From: Streptomyces lacrimifluminis
GTDB lineage: Bacteria > Actinomycetota > Actinomycetes > Streptomycetales > Streptomycetaceae
Direction of reading: 5' to 3'
NCBI RefSeq assembly: GCF_014646095.1
Contig: NZ_BMMU01000002.1
Location: 372,001 to 436,000, forward strand
Length of the DNA stretch: 64,000 nt
Below are positions 36,029 to 45,995 of this stretch, piece by piece. Position 1 is the first letter of the stretch. Each line of letters begins with the position of its first letter. Position numbers and translations under genes: made by a program. The notes below the pieces were generated by a model. That model had not been told where the DNA came from. It saw only the letters and a list, made by a program, of their open reading frames with translations, and did not search any database.

Positions 36029-37992
36029 ACGGCTCCCGGTATGCGGTGGGCGGCGCGCGGGTCGCGGACGCCGTCGAGGAGGGACGGGCTCGGGGTGGCC
36101 GTCACCGTGCCCGCCGTGGCCCGTGCGAACGCGCCCGCACCGCCGACGAGCGGGACCCTGGCCGTCGTACGGGACAGGTCGAGCGTCAGCGTCGGGGTGG
36201 TCGACGGGGGGTCGATGAGGTCCTTGTCCGTGCCCGCGACGATCAGGGCGAGTCGGTGGCCCGCCGGGACGACGTGGTCGCTCGCGTGCAGGTCGAGGGT
36301 GATCGTGTAGGGCTTGCCCGGGGTCAGCGGGACACCCTTCGTGGCCGAGGCGTGGTTGCCCAGGTCGGCCCAGCCCCGGCTGAAGATCGTGTAGTCGACG
36401 GGAGTTGTCCTCGCCTGCGTCGAGCGGAAGCAGGAGCTGTCGCCGGCGGTGCTCGGGCCCCAGCAGGTGCGGTCGGTGAGCGTGGTGATGCCCTCGGCGG
36501 CGTCGGCGTAGTCCCGGATGGTGTCGGGGCCGAGGTCGACCAGGACGGCGGTCAGATGGGCCGTCAAGGTGCTCGGGGTGGCCCGCACGGTCACCGTGGA
36601 CGAGCCCGATACGCGCAGGTCCCTGGTGAGCGGCCTGGTGATGAAGCCGGCCTTGCCGGGCGTGGCGCTGTCGATCCGCGCCGACCAGTCGGTCTCGCTC
36701 AGGCTCGGGTCGTCGGTGAACGCCGCCGTGCCGGACTGTCCCCGCAGGCCCAGGGTGCCGACGCCGGGCTGTTCGCCGGTGCCGGGACGCAGGCTCACCG
36801 TCTGTGCGGCACGGGGAGGCCAGACGGTCGAGGTGACCCACTGGTCGGGGTGGCGTTCGACGTCGGCCATGGGCTCGTCGTCGATGCCGTTGTCGTAGCC
36901 GAGGAGTTCATGGTCGAACCAGCGGTGCAGGGTGTCGACCCAGGCGGCGCGGCGGAAGTCGAAGGGGTCGACGTGGCCGGTCTGGGAGAGCCAGATCTTG
37001 CGCTCGACGCCGCGCTTCGCGAGGGCGTCCCACCACTGGCCGAAGTGCTTGGGGCGGACGTTGAGGTCCTGCTGACCATGGATGACGAAGACGCTGGCCC
37101 TGACCTTCCGGGCGTCCTTCACGTAGTCGCGCTCGCTCCAGAAGGATGTCCGGTCACCGGTACGAGGGGTCCCGTCGACGATCCTCTGCTGTACGGCGGC
37201 GCACTTGGCGCGGGCGGCCGGGCTGTTGACGTAGTCGGACAGCCATTCGGGGCCGGAGTCGTAGAGCGGGGCGCCCTTGGCGAAGTAGTAGTCGTACCAG
37301 GAGGAGATGGCGCTGATCGGGACGATCGTCTTCAGGCCCTCGACCCCGGTGGCGGCGACGCCGTTGGCGATCGTGCCGTCGTAGCTCTTGCCGATCATGC
37401 CTGTCTTGCCGTTGGTCCAGGTCGCCTTGGCGCGGTCGGTGCCCGTGCGGCTGGTGTAGCCCTTGGCGCGGCCGTTCAGCCAGTCGACGACGGCCTTCGC
37501 GGACTGGACGTCGGAGCGTCCGCCGACGTCGACGCAGCCGTCGGAGCGGTTGGTTCCGGCCAGGTCCACGCCGACGAAGGCGTAGCCGCGTGGCACGAAG
37601 TAGTTGTCGTAGAACAGCGGCATCTGGACAACGTTGCCGCTCGCGTCGTACGTCTTGCGCTGGCCCTCGTTGCCGCGTCCGCAGCAGGAGTAGTAGGGGC
37701 TGGCGTCCATGATCACGGGTATCCTGCGGCCCTGCGCGGCGGGTTCGCGCGGTCTGACGATGTCGACGGCGACGCGGTCGGTCCTCCCGTCGCTGTCGCC
37801 GTCGAGTCCGGTGTCCACCCAGACGGCCTCGCGGATCGCGTTGTCGTAGGAGTAGACGGGTCTGCTCTCCCGTGGGGCGCTGTGGGCGACGGCCGGGGTG
37901 AGCAGGGCGGCCGTGAGGGCGGCGGTGGCCGCCACGGCGAGCGTTCTCCAGGCCGTGAGGCGCGTGCGTATCGGCATGCGCGGACGGTACAT
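36025..37992 (-). CDS. Secreted Xaa-Pro dipeptidyl-peptidase, family S15
   Basis: 655 residues with an N-terminal signal sequence ([20 protein letters not shown] core, cleavage near AHSAP). The alpha/beta-hydrolase catalytic residues are visible: Ser203 in GKSYDGT, Asp309 in HGQQDLNV and His340 in [13 protein letters not shown]-terminal jelly-roll (about 400-655) is the usual PepX_C domain. The start at 37992 has GGGAG 8 nt upstream. It releases N-terminal Xaa-Pro dipeptides from secreted peptides and is paired with the M14 carboxypeptidase downstream, suggesting joint use in protein scavenging. Confidence 0.92.
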   Translation of the reverse strand: MYRPRMPIRTRLTAWRTLAVAATAALTAALLTPAVAHSAPRESRPVYSYDNAIREAVWVDTGLDGDSDGRTDRVAVDIVRPREPAAQGRRIPVIMDASPYYSCCGRGNEGQRKTYDASGNVVQMPLFYDNYFVPRGYAFVGVDLAGTNRSDGCVDVGGRSDVQSAKAVVDWLNGRAKGYTSRTGTDRAKATWTNGKTGMIGKSYDGTIANGVAATGVEGLKTIVPISAISSWYDYYFAKGAPLYDSGPEWLSDYVNSPAARAKCAAVQQRIVDGTPRTGDRTSFWSERDYVKDARKVRASVFVIHGQQDLNVRPKHFGQWWDALAKRGVERKIWLSQTGHVDPFDFRRAAWVDTLHRWFDHELLGYDNGIDDEPMADVERHPDQWVTSTVWPPRAAQTVSLRPGTGEQPGVGTLGLRGQSGTAAFTDDPSLSETDWSARIDSATPGKAGFITRPLTRDLRVSGSSTVTVRATPSTLTAHLTAVLVDLGPDTIRDYADAAEGITTLTDRTCWGPSTAGDSSCFRSTQARTTPVDYTIFSRGWADLGNHASATKGVPLTPGKPYTITLDLHASDHVVPAGHRLALIVAGTDKDLIDPPSTTPTLTLDLSRTTARVPLVGGAGAFARATAGTVTATPSPSLLDGVRDPRAAHRIPGAV

Positions 37993-38159
37993 CGGTCAAC
38001 TCCCGTACAGAAGAAGGCAGCTGAGGGGCGGGCGGGAGTGAACCGACCGGGGGTGGCTGAGAAGTGCCTGTGGGACGGGCAGTGGGTGGTGGGCGAACCG
38101 CGATCGTGTGACACCGGTGGCCGTGGACGCGCTCGGAGGGACGGGGAACGAACACGCTC

Positions 38160-38385
38160 GGGACGGACTTCGCGCGCCTCCCCGGCTACGGCTGCCTCTA
38201 CGGCCTGGAGCTCTCGTGCGCCGCAGACTCATCGCCCCCGGCGCGCTCACGGCCTCCCGGCTGCCCGCCGATCCCGGCATCGGCCGCGAGCCGAGTCCCT
38301 GGGGCATCGGGCGTCGGGCATCGGCGACCCCTGCTACCCGGCATACGGCAACGGCGGACACGACGTCCCGCGCGCTGGTGCCTGA
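38160..38385 (+). pseudogene. Degenerate N-terminal relic of an M1-family metallopeptidase
   Basis: In a non-coding stretch between the S15 and FadB-like genes, one frame ends SGIGDPCYPAYGNGGHDV, followed by a stop at 38385. This closely resembles the conserved N-terminus of Streptomyces secreted M1 aminopeptidases (GIGDPYYP-xxGNGGYDV). Upstream, in a different frame, is a signal-peptide-like arginine and hydrophobic stretch (VRRRLIAPGALTA). No catalytic domain follows. I read it as a frameshifted and truncated remnant; the left boundary is approximate. Confidence 0.55.
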
Positions 38386-38450
38386 GTCCGATCGCCGGGA
38401 GCACTCCAATCCTCTCGACGCCGGGCGGCGTTTTTGCCCCGTCCGGCTTC

Positions 38451-40625
38451 CTAACCGTCCCCGAACCCCTCCCCCTTCGCCGCCTTCTCCACCAGCAGCG
38501 CCGGCGGGGCGAACCGCTCCCCGTACCGCTCGGCCAACTCACGCGACCGTGCGACGAACCCGGGCAGGCCGCCCTCGTAACCGTTGATGTACTGCAGGAC
38601 ACCCCCCGTCCAGCCCGGGAACCCGATCCCGAAGATCGAGCCGATGTTGGCGTCGGCGACCGACGTCAGCACGCCCTCCTCCACCAGCCTCACCGTGTCC
38701 AGCGCCTCCGAGAACAGCATGCGTTCCTGCATGTCCACGAAGGGGATCCGCGCGCCCTCACGTGTGAAGTGCTCGCGCAGTCCCGGCCACAGCCCGGCCC
38801 GCTTGCCGTCCTCCCCGTACTCGTAGAACCCCCCGCCCCCGCTCCGCCCGGTACGCCCGAACTCGTCCACCATGCGGTCGATCACCGCCTCCGCGGGATG
38901 CGTCTGCCATGTGCCGCCCGCCTCCTCCACCGCCCGCCTGGACTCCGCCCGGATTTTGCGCGGCAGCGTCAGCGTCAGTTCGTCCATGAGGGACAGCACC
39001 TTCGCCGGGTAACCGGCCTGCGCCGCCGCCTGTTCGACCGACGCGGGCTCGATGCCCTCGCCGACCATCGCCACGCCCTCGTTGATGAAGTGCCCGATGA
39101 CCCGTGAGGTGAAGAAGCCGCGCGAGTCGTTGACGACGATCGGGGTCTTCCTGATCTGACGGACCAGGTCGAAGGCCCGCGCCAGCGCCTCCTGGCCCGT
39201 CCGTTCGCCCTTGATGATCTCGACGAGTGGCATCCTGTCGACCGGCGAGAAGAAGTGCAGCCCGACGAAGTCGCCCTGGCGTTCGACGCCTTCGGCGAGG
39301 GCGCTGATGGGCAGTGTGGAGGTGTTGGAGCACAGCAGCGCGTCCGGTGCGACGAGGTGCTGGATCTCCTGGAACACCTTGTGCTTCAGGGCCGGGTCCT
39401 CGAAGACCGCCTCGATGACCGCGTCGCAGCCGGCCACGTCCTGCGGATCAGCGGTCGGTGTGATCCGAGCCAGCAGCTCGTCCGCCTTCTCCCTGCTCGT
39501 ACGTCCCCGGGAGACGGCCTTCGCGCACAGCTTCTCGGAGTAGTTCTTCCCCCGGGCCGCCGCTTGGGCCGACACGTCCTTGAGGACGACGTCGATGCCC
39601 GCGCGGGCACACGAGTAGGCGATGCCCGCGCCCATCATCCCGGCGCCGAGGACCGCCACCTTCCGGACGGGGCGCGGCTCGACGCCCTTGGGGCGGTTGG
39701 CGCCCGAGTTGACGGCCTGGAGGTCGAAGAAGAACGCCTGGATCATGTTCTTCGCGGTCTGTCCGGCGGCCAGTTCCACGAAGTAGCGGGCCTCGATGAC
39801 CTGTGCGGTCTCGAAGTCGACCTGGGCGCCCTCGACGGCCGCCGCGAGGATGCTGCGCGGGGCCGGGTAGGGCGCGCCGTTCGTCTGCTTGCGCAGATTG
39901 GCGGGGAAGGCGGGCAGGTTCGCCGCGAACCCGGGGCTGGCCGGGGTGCCGCCAGGGATGCGGTAGCCGGGCCTGTCCCAGGGCTGTCGCGACTCGGGGT
40001 TGGCGTCGATGAAGGCGCGGGCCTTGGCCATCAACTCGTCCTGGGTGGCGGCCACTTCGTCGATCAGGCCGTTCTTCAGGGCGCGCTGCGGGCTGTACTG
40101 GGTGCCCTGGAGCAGCACCTTCAGCAGCGCGTCGGCGATGCCCAGCAGGCGTACCGTACGGACGATCCCGCCGCCTCCGGGGAGGAGACCGAGGGTGACC
40201 TCGGGGCAGCCGATCTTCGTGCCCGGCGTGTCGAGCGCGATCCGGTGGTGGCAGGCCAGCGCGAGCTCGTAACCGCCGCCCAGGGCCGCGCCGTTCATCG
40301 CCGCGACCACCGGCTTGCCCAGGGTCTCGATGCGACGCAGGTCGCGCTTGATGGCGAGGCCGCCCTCGAACAGTTCCTGGGTCGTGTCGGGGGTGACCCG
40401 GATCAGGTCGCGCAGGTCGCCGCCCGCGAAGAACGTCTTCTTGGCGGAGGTGAGGATGATGCCGCGGATCGTGTCCTTCTCGGCCTCCAGGCGGTCGGTG
40501 ACCACCGCGAGGGAGTCGCGGAACGCCTGGTTCATGGTGTTCGCGGACTGGGCCGGGTCGTCGAGGACGAGGGTGACGAGACCGGTGCGGTCCTGTTCCC
40601 AGCGGATGGTGGTGCTCTGTGTCAT
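38451..40625 (-). CDS. Fatty-acid oxidation complex alpha subunit, FadB-like (hydratase/3-hydroxyacyl-CoA dehydrogenase)
   Basis: 724 residues with two enzymes in one chain. The N-terminal crotonase domain has both catalytic glutamates (GGGYELALAC and GCPEVTLGLLPG). The dehydrogenase part has the NAD fold VAVLGAGMMGAGIAY and LHFFSPVDRMPLVEII with the catalytic His, then a C-terminal helical domain (GFPGWTGGVLQYIN). It carries out hydration and oxidation of enoyl-CoA in beta-oxidation. It is followed in the same direction by nothing and preceded 119 bp upstream by the thiolase, its functional partner. Confidence 0.95.
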   Translation of the reverse strand: MTQSTTIRWEQDRTGLVTLVLDDPAQSANTMNQAFRDSLAVVTDRLEAEKDTIRGIILTSAKKTFFAGGDLRDLIRVTPDTTQELFEGGLAIKRDLRRIETLGKPVVAAMNGAALGGGYELALACHHRIALDTPGTKIGCPEVTLGLLPGGGGIVRTVRLLGIADALLKVLLQGTQYSPQRALKNGLIDEVAATQDELMAKARAFIDANPESRQPWDRPGYRIPGGTPASPGFAANLPAFPANLRKQTNGAPYPAPRSILAAAVEGAQVDFETAQVIEARYFVELAAGQTAKNMIQAFFFDLQAVNSGANRPKGVEPRPVRKVAVLGAGMMGAGIAYSCARAGIDVVLKDVSAQAAARGKNYSEKLCAKAVSRGRTSREKADELLARITPTADPQDVAGCDAVIEAVFEDPALKHKVFQEIQHLVAPDALLCSNTSTLPISALAEGVERQGDFVGLHFFSPVDRMPLVEIIKGERTGQEALARAFDLVRQIRKTPIVVNDSRGFFTSRVIGHFINEGVAMVGEGIEPASVEQAAAQAGYPAKVLSLMDELTLTLPRKIRAESRRAVEEAGGTWQTHPAEAVIDRMVDEFGRTGRSGGGGFYEYGEDGKRAGLWPGLREHFTREGARIPFVDMQERMLFSEALDTVRLVEEGVLTSVADANIGSIFGIGFPGWTGGVLQYINGYEGGLPGFVARSRELAERYGERFAPPALLVEKAAKGEGFGDG

Positions 40626-40744
40626 GACGGGGGTCTCCGTAGAAGCTCAGAAGTCTCTTGATGCCGCTGAGTCGGCCGAAGCGCTCGTGCGCCGGTCTCA
40701 CCGACTCCGCCCGGTCTGCGGGTTCTGCCGGTTCCGCCGGGAGT

Positions 40745-41959
40745 TCAGATCCGTTCGACGATCGTCGCGATGCCCATGCCGCCGCCCACGCACAGCGTGG
40801 CCAGGCCGTACCGCTTGCCCTGGCGCTCCAACTCGTCGACGAGCGTGCCGAGGATCATCGCGCCGGTGGCGCCCAGCGGGTGGCCGAGCGCGATGGCGCC
40901 GCCGTTGACGTTGATCTTGTCGAGAGACAGGCCCATGTCCCGGGCGAAGCGCAGGACGACGGCCGCGAACGCCTCGTTGATCTCGACGAGGTCGATGTCG
41001 TCGATGGTCAGTCCGGCCTTGGCGAGCGCCTTGCGGGTGGCGGGTGCCGGGCCGGTGAGCATGATGGTGGGCTCGGACCCGGAGACGGCGGCGGAGACGA
41101 TCCGCGCGCGCGGACGCAGCCCGTAGCGCTCGCCGACCTCCCGGGAGCCGATGGCGACCAGCGAGGCGCCGTCCACGATGCCGGAGGAGTTGCCCGCGTG
41201 GTGGACGTGATCGATCTTCTCGACCCAGTGGTACTTCTGGAGCGCCACGGCGTCGAAGCCGCCCAGGTCGCCGATGTCCGCGAACGACGGCTTCAGCCGG
41301 GCCAGTGAGTCGGCGGTGGTGCCGGGGCGCAGGTGCTCGTCGTGGTCGAGGACGACGAGGCCGTTGCGGTCCTTCACGGGGACGAGGGACCGCTCGAAGC
41401 GGCTCTCCTTCCAGGCCGTCGCCGCCCGCTCCTGGGACAGCGCCGCGTACTCGTCGACGTCGCGCCGCGAGAAGCCCTCGACGGTGGCGATGAGGTCGGC
41501 GCCGATGCCCTGCGGCACGAAGTCGGCGGCGAGGTTGGTCATCGGGTCGTTGAACCAGGCGCCGCCGTCCGAGCCCATCGGCACCCGTGACATCGACTCG
41601 ACACCGCCCGCGAGAACGAGGTCCTCCCAGCCCGAACGCACCTTGGCGGCGGCCATGTTGACGGCCTCCAGGCCCGACGCACAGAAGCGGTTCTCCTGGA
41701 CGCCCGCCACCGTGTCCGGCAGTCCGGCGACGACCGCGGCGACCCGCGCGATGTCGGAGCCCTGGTCGCCGACCGGTCCGACGACGCCCAGCACGATGTC
41801 GTCGATCGCGGCCGGGTCGAGGTCCGGGAAGCGGTTCCCGATCTCGTGGATGAGGCCGACGACGAGATCGACGGGCTTGGTGCCGTGCAGCGCTCCGCTC
41901 GCCTTGCCACGCCCGCGCGGGGTGCGGATCGCGTCGTACACGTACGCTTCGGTGCTCAC
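40745..41959 (-). CDS. Acetyl-CoA acyltransferase (thiolase, FadA-like)
   Basis: A 404-residue thiolase completing the beta-oxidation cycle. The acyl-accepting Cys93 lies in [12 protein letters not shown], the His motif is [15 protein letters not shown] and the second catalytic Cys lies in LCVGGGMG near the C-terminus. It starts at GTG 41959 ([16 protein letters not shown]) with AAAGG upstream. It lies between the AMACR-like gene (46 bp upstream) and the FadB-like gene, all leftward, consistent with one fatty-acid-degradation operon. Confidence 0.95.
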   Translation of the reverse strand: MSTEAYVYDAIRTPRGRGKASGALHGTKPVDLVVGLIHEIGNRFPDLDPAAIDDIVLGVVGPVGDQGSDIARVAAVVAGLPDTVAGVQENRFCASGLEAVNMAAAKVRSGWEDLVLAGGVESMSRVPMGSDGGAWFNDPMTNLAADFVPQGIGADLIATVEGFSRRDVDEYAALSQERAATAWKESRFERSLVPVKDRNGLVVLDHDEHLRPGTTADSLARLKPSFADIGDLGGFDAVALQKYHWVEKIDHVHHAGNSSGIVDGASLVAIGSREVGERYGLRPRARIVSAAVSGSEPTIMLTGPAPATRKALAKAGLTIDDIDLVEINEAFAAVVLRFARDMGLSLDKINVNGGAIALGHPLGATGAMILGTLVDELERQGKRYGLATLCVGGGMGIATIVERI

Positions 41960-42005
41960 TGGTGGGCCTTTCGGGGTGGGTTGGGCGAGCGGGGCCGGCA
42001 GAGGG

Positions 42006-43142
42006 TCAGCCGCCGTCCCGCAGGAGTCGGGGCACGTCCCAGTCGCGCGCCACGTCCGCCGTGTCGGCGCCGGGCTGGGCGGGGCCGCTGTGGATCGACG
42101 TGGGGGTGACGGAGAAGCGGGGCGCGGGGGCCGGCTGGGTGATGCCGCCGTGGTCGGTGAAGGTGCCGCGGGCGGCCAGGTGCGGGTGGTGCGGGGCCTC
42201 GCGCAGCGAGAGGACAGGCGCCACGCAGGCGTCGGAGCCCTCGAAGACGGCCGTCCACTCGTCCCTCGTGCGGGTCCTGAAGCGGGCGGTGACGGCCTCG
42301 CGCAGGTCGTTCCAGCGGGCGATGTCCTTGCGGGCGCCGGAGTGCTCCGGGAGTCCGAGCAGGCCGAGGAACTCCTCGTAGAACTGCGGTTCCAGCGCGC
42401 CGACCGCCATGTACCGGCCGTCGGCGGTCTCGTAGGTCCCGTAGTACGGGCAGCCGCCGTCGAGAAGGTTAGCGCCGCGCCGGTCCTGCCAGCCGCCCGC
42501 CGCGAGCATGCCGTGGATCATCGTGGCGAGGTGGGCGGCGCCGTCGACGATCGCGGCGTCCACGACCTGGCCGGTGCCCGTGGCGCGCGCGTGGTGGAGG
42601 GCGGAGAGGACGCCGACGACGAGATAGAGGGAGCCGCCCGCGTAGTCGCCGAGGAGGTTGGCCGGGACGGGCGGCGGTTCCTGCGGGCTGCCGATCAGGC
42701 CGAGGATGCCGGTCGGAGCGAGGTAGGCGATGTCGTGCCCGGCTCGGCGGGCGAGCGGGCCCTCCTGGCCCCAGCCCGTCATCCGGCCGTAGACGAGCCT
42801 CGGGTTGCGGGCGTGGCAGGTCTCGGGTCCGATGCCGAGGCGCTCGGCGACGCCGGGGCGGTAGCCCTCGACCAGGATGTCGGCGCGGGCGGCCAGGTCG
42901 AGGACGCGGGAGGGGCCGTCGGCCGCCTTCAGGTCGACGATCACCGACCGCTTGTTGCGGTTGGTCACGTCGTACTCGGGGTTGACGGCGAGTCCGGCAC
43001 CCCCGGGCCGGTCCACCCGGACCACGTCGGCGCCCAGGTCTGCGAGGAGCATGGCGGCGAACGGTCCGGGCCCGATCCCCGCCAGTTCGACCACGCGCAC
43101 TCCGGTGAGCGGGCCGCTTCCCGCCGTCCCCGCCACTGACAT
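42006..43142 (-). CDS. CaiB/BaiF CoA-transferase family protein, alpha-methylacyl-CoA racemase-like
   Basis: 378 residues from ATG 43142 ([20 protein letters not shown]). The N-terminal [20 protein letters not shown] is family [16 protein letters not shown] and [10 protein letters not shown] match the His and Asp catalytic segments of alpha-methylacyl-CoA racemases. [19 protein letters not shown] is also typical. It probably epimerises 2-methyl-branched acyl-CoAs so they can enter the adjacent beta-oxidation enzymes, which suits an organism rich in branched fatty acids. Formyl-type CoA-transferase is the less likely alternative. Confidence 0.9.
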   Translation of the reverse strand: MSVAGTAGSGPLTGVRVVELAGIGPGPFAAMLLADLGADVVRVDRPGGAGLAVNPEYDVTNRNKRSVIVDLKAADGPSRVLDLAARADILVEGYRPGVAERLGIGPETCHARNPRLVYGRMTGWGQEGPLARRAGHDIAYLAPTGILGLIGSPQEPPPVPANLLGDYAGGSLYLVVGVLSALHHARATGTGQVVDAAIVDGAAHLATMIHGMLAAGGWQDRRGANLLDGGCPYYGTYETADGRYMAVGALEPQFYEEFLGLLGLPEHSGARKDIARWNDLREAVTARFRTRTRDEWTAVFEGSDACVAPVLSLREAPHHPHLAARGTFTDHGGITQPAPAPRFSVTPTSIHSGPAQPGADTADVARDWDVPRLLRDGG

Positions 43143-43230
43143 CGAGCCCCCGTTCCCGTGACACAACCGATGCGACACCAGCGATGCTAGGAACGCGTTC
43201 CGCTCCGCACAAGGTTTCACCGGTCGTTGA

Positions 43231-43250
43231 TTAAGCAAGCGCTTGGCCAA
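43231..43250. promoter_or_regulatory. Candidate TetR-type operator between the beta-oxidation operon and the reductase
   Basis: TTAAGCAAGCGCTTGGCCAA contains the perfect 10-bp palindrome CAAGCGCTTG (43236-43245) and an overlapping GCTTGGCCAAGC palindrome (43241-43252). It lies about 90 bp upstream of both divergent starts. Similar AAGCAAGCGCTTG sites are bound by TetR-like acyl-CoA regulators in actinobacteria (general knowledge). No regulator gene is adjacent. Confidence 0.5.
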
Positions 43251-43349
43251 GCCGCTTCGATCCGGACGACGACCGGCCGCACGACTCCACTCCCCCTCAC
43301 GCTAGCCTCGACCACCGACAACGGCGCGGAACGCACAACGAGGGGTGTC

Positions 43350-44537
43350 ATGAACAGGCCGAGCAGGGTGGAACACCCGTACGACATCGTGCTGTTCGGA
43401 GCCACGGGCTTCGTCGGCACGCTCACCGCCGAATACCTCGCCGCACACGCGCCCGACGGTCTGCGCTGGGCGGTGGCCGGCCGCAGCAGGGACCGACTGG
43501 AGCGGTTGCGCGAGCGGCTGGTGGGAGCCGGCAGGGCCGCCGAGGTCGGGGTGCTGGAGGCGGACGTGTCCGATCCGGTCTCGCTGCGCGCTCTCGCCGG
43601 GCACGCGCGCGTGCTGGCCACGACGGTGGGCCCCTATCTGACGTACGGCGAGGAACTGGTCGCCGCCTGCGCGGACGCCGGCACCGACTACCTCGACCTC
43701 AGCGGTGAGCCCGAGTTCGTCGACCTGATGTACGTCCGGCACGACACCCGCGCGCGGGAGACCGGTGCCCGGCTGGTGCACGCCTGCGGTTTCGACTCGA
43801 TCCCGCACGACCTCGGCGCGTACTTCACCGTCGCCCAGCTGCCCGAGGGCGTGCCGCTGACCGTGGACGGATTCGTGCGCGCCGAGGGGATGTTCTCGGG
43901 CGGCACGTTCGCCTCGGCCCTCAACCAGTTCTCCCGGGGACCGCGGATGCTGGCCGCCGCACGTGACCGCCGACGCCACGAGCCACGGCTGCTGGGCCGC
44001 CGGGCGACCGCCCCCGCGGGCGCACCCCGGTACGCCGGGGAGGTCGGTGCCTGGGCGCTGCCGCTGCCCACCATCGACCCGCAGGTGGTCGTGCGTTCGG
44101 CACGCGCGCTGGAACGGTACGGCCCCGATTTCCGTTACCGCCACTACGCGGCGGTGCGGCGGCTGCCCTTCGCGGTGGGCGGGGTCGCCGCGGCGGGTGC
44201 GGTGTTCGCGGCGGCCCAACTGCCGCCCGCGCGGCGCTGGTTGTCGGGGCGGCTGCAGCCGGGGGACGGGCCGAGCGCGGAACGGCGGGCGAAGAGCTGG
44301 TTCTCGGTGCGGTTCGTGGGTGAGGGCGGCGGGCAGCGGGTGTTCACGGAGGTCGCGGGCGGCGACCCCGGCTACGACGAGACGGCGAAGATGTTCGCCG
44401 AGTCGGCGCTCTCCCTGGCCTTCGACGACCTCCCGGCGACGGCTGGTCAGGTCACCACCGCCGTGGCGATGGGCGACGCGTTGATCGAACGCCTGCGCAA
44501 GGCGGGGATCACGTTCCGGGTCGCGGCCGGCAGGTGA
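43350..44537 (+). CDS. Saccharopine-dehydrogenase-like NAD(P)-binding protein (trans-acting enoyl-reductase family)
   Basis: 395 residues from ATG 43350 (AGGGG upstream). The N-terminal Rossmann motif is DIVLFGATGFVGTLTAEYLA; HACGFDSIPHDLGAYF and the C-terminal EVAGGDPGYDETAKM are hallmarks of the family that includes mycobacterial trans-acting enoyl reductases. One hydrophobic segment (VGGVAAAGAVFAAAQL) may touch the membrane. It is divergent from the CoA-racemase gene and shares its regulatory region. A lipid-reductive role is plausible; the substrate is unknown. Confidence 0.88.
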   Translation: MNRPSRVEHPYDIVLFGATGFVGTLTAEYLAAHAPDGLRWAVAGRSRDRLERLRERLVGAGRAAEVGVLEADVSDPVSLRALAGHARVLATTVGPYLTYGEELVAACADAGTDYLDLSGEPEFVDLMYVRHDTRARETGARLVHACGFDSIPHDLGAYFTVAQLPEGVPLTVDGFVRAEGMFSGGTFASALNQFSRGPRMLAAARDRRRHEPRLLGRRATAPAGAPRYAGEVGAWALPLPTIDPQVVVRSARALERYGPDFRYRHYAAVRRLPFAVGGVAAAGAVFAAAQLPPARRWLSGRLQPGDGPSAERRAKSWFSVRFVGEGGGQRVFTEVAGGDPGYDETAKMFAESALSLAFDDLPATAGQVTTAVAMGDALIERLRKAGITFRVAAGR

Positions 44538-44567
44538 CCGGCCGGGCGCCCGGAGCTCAAGGAGGGC

Positions 44568-44714
44568 TCACTGGGCCCAGCCCGTGACCGTGTAGATCAT
44601 GCCGCCGATCCAGGCGAGGCCCGCCAGTACGGCGACGATCAGTGCGGCCGTGACGGCCCGCTCGACGGGCTGGGCGGGGCCGGCGACGGGTTTCGGGGCT
44701 CGGTGCGTGGTCAT
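44568..44714 (-). CDS. Small single-pass membrane protein
   Basis: 48 residues from ATG 44714 (MTTHRAPKPVAGPAQ), with one transmembrane helix (VTAALIVAVLAGLAWIGGMI) and a short TVTGWAQ tail. The proline- and alanine-rich N-terminus is probably cytoplasmic. It ends 30 bp from the convergent reductase gene. I recognise no characterised family. A longer frame from 44750 lacks a ribosome site. Confidence 0.65.
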   Translation of the reverse strand: MTTHRAPKPVAGPAQPVERAVTAALIVAVLAGLAWIGGMIYTVTGWAQ

Positions 44715-44837
44715 GGGCACAGCCTGCCGACAGCTCAGGGCCGCCGACATCCGTACAGATACTCAGAACACGTACTCAGATGATCACCGGATCACCTGAC
44801 CGTCCGATCGCCCGAGCGCCTCGGGCGGTCGCTCCCG

Positions 44838-45536
44838 TCACGCGGTCGCTTCCTTCAGTGCCCGTCTGCACAGGGCGTCCGCCCGGCGGGTCGTCTCCGG
44901 GAGGCGGTACTCCGGGGTGAGCGCGAGGGTGTGGGCGCAGGCCGTGTCGAGGGAGGTGCGGTGGCCGACCGAGACGAACACCGGTTTGACCGCGTCCCGG
45001 GTGCGCAGGGCGCGGCCGACCTCCTCCACGCCCGCCAGGAGCGGGGAGGCAGCCCCGCGCCGGGTACCCGGCTCCTCGTACGTGAAGGTGAACGGGTTCT
45101 TCGCGACGCCGATCGTGGGGAGGCCGGTGAGGACGCCGAGGTGGCTGGCGAGGCCGAAGCGGCGCGGATGGGCCACGCCGTAGCCGTCGCAGACGACCAG
45201 GCCGGGCGGGACGGGCAGCGCGTCCAGGGCCGCCAGGACGGCCGGGATCTCGCGGAACGCGAGCAGGCCGGGCACATACGGGAAGGGGACCCGCCCGGCG
45301 GCGGTGGCCTCGGCGACGACGTGGAGGCTCGCCGCGTCCAGGACGACCGCGGCGGCCACGACGAGGTCGCGCTCGTCGTCGTAGGCGACATCGACGCCCG
45401 TGACGTGACCCGTCCCGGGCGGTGGTCCCGGCTCGTCCAGGACCACCCGCAGCCGCAGCTCGTCCTGGACCGCGCGGGCCCGTTCCTCGGTCGTGGGCCA
45501 GCCCGCCGGAAGGGGTACGGTCGTCGTCATCGTCAT
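44838..45536 (-). CDS. nfi: Endonuclease V (deoxyinosine 3'-endonuclease)
   Basis: A 232-residue DNA/RNA repair nuclease cutting 3' to inosine. Conserved blocks are present: GVDVAYDDERD (metal Asp), PYVPGLLAFREIPAV, CDGYGVAHPRRFGLASHLG and TIGVAKNPF. These match the bacterial EndoV motifs, including the Tyr wedge region and catalytic acids. Either ATG 45536 or 45530 could start it. It lies 58 bp beyond the stop of the small Rho-N-like gene and is not obviously operonic. Confidence 0.94.
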   Translation of the reverse strand: MTMTTTVPLPAGWPTTEERARAVQDELRLRVVLDEPGPPPGTGHVTGVDVAYDDERDLVVAAAVVLDAASLHVVAEATAAGRVPFPYVPGLLAFREIPAVLAALDALPVPPGLVVCDGYGVAHPRRFGLASHLGVLTGLPTIGVAKNPFTFTYEEPGTRRGAASPLLAGVEEVGRALRTRDAVKPVFVSVGHRTSLDTACAHTLALTPEYRLPETTRRADALCRRALKEATA

Positions 45537-45594
45537 GGTGACGACGAGCGTACGGGCCCGCCGGCCGGTCCTCCGCCGCTGGCCGCCCGCCGCC

Positions 45595-45921
45595 TCACTT
45601 GTCGCCGAGGGCCTTCTTCAGCTGCGCCTTGTTCATGCCCGAGCGGCCGTTCACGTTCCGCTTCCTGGCCTCCTCGTAGAGCTGGTCGTACGTCGGCCCC
45701 TGGGCGCCCTTGTGCGAGCGCTGCCCGCCGCGCTCGGCGGACGACATGTCCTGGGTGGACGTACGGCTGGCGGTCCTGGACTCGCCGGACCGGGCGCGTT
45801 CCTTGTTGACGGTCCGCGCGGCGATCTCCTCGGCGCGCTTCTCGCTCTCTCCCCGGTCCAACGCACTGTCCTTGATGTGCTCGTACTGGCGTTCCCGCTT
45901 GGGGCTCGCGCCACGTGGCAT
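45595..45921 (-). CDS. Small basic protein with Rho-N/SAP-like C-terminus
   Basis: 108 residues, very charged: MPRGASPKRERQYEHIKDSA at the start and a Rho-N-like helical end (TYDQLYEEARKRNVNG followed by MNKAQLKKAL). Such proteins are often labelled plasmid stabilisation protein in Streptomyces, a name not supported by visible function. The C-terminal motif suggests nucleic-acid binding. No toxin, antitoxin or plasmid gene is adjacent. Confidence 0.8.
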   Translation of the reverse strand: MPRGASPKRERQYEHIKDSALDRGESEKRAEEIAARTVNKERARSGESRTASRTSTQDMSSAERGGQRSHKGAQGPTYDQLYEEARKRNVNGRSGMNKAQLKKALGDK

Positions 45922-45995
45922 GACCGTTCGCCTCCTCGGCTCGTGCTGCCCTCTCGTGCCTCTCGTGCCGTTTCGGTGAACGGGTACCCACTGGC

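Noticed and set aside
35932..38385. 817-codon plus-strand open frame over the peptidase genes
   Set aside because: Antisense shadow of the S15 and M14 genes in GC-rich DNA. Only its last few codons are of interest, as the M1-like relic.
45595..45921. Plasmid stabilisation / toxin-antitoxin gene
   Set aside because: The usual label is not backed by any toxin or antitoxin partner or plasmid feature; only a Rho-N-like end is visible.
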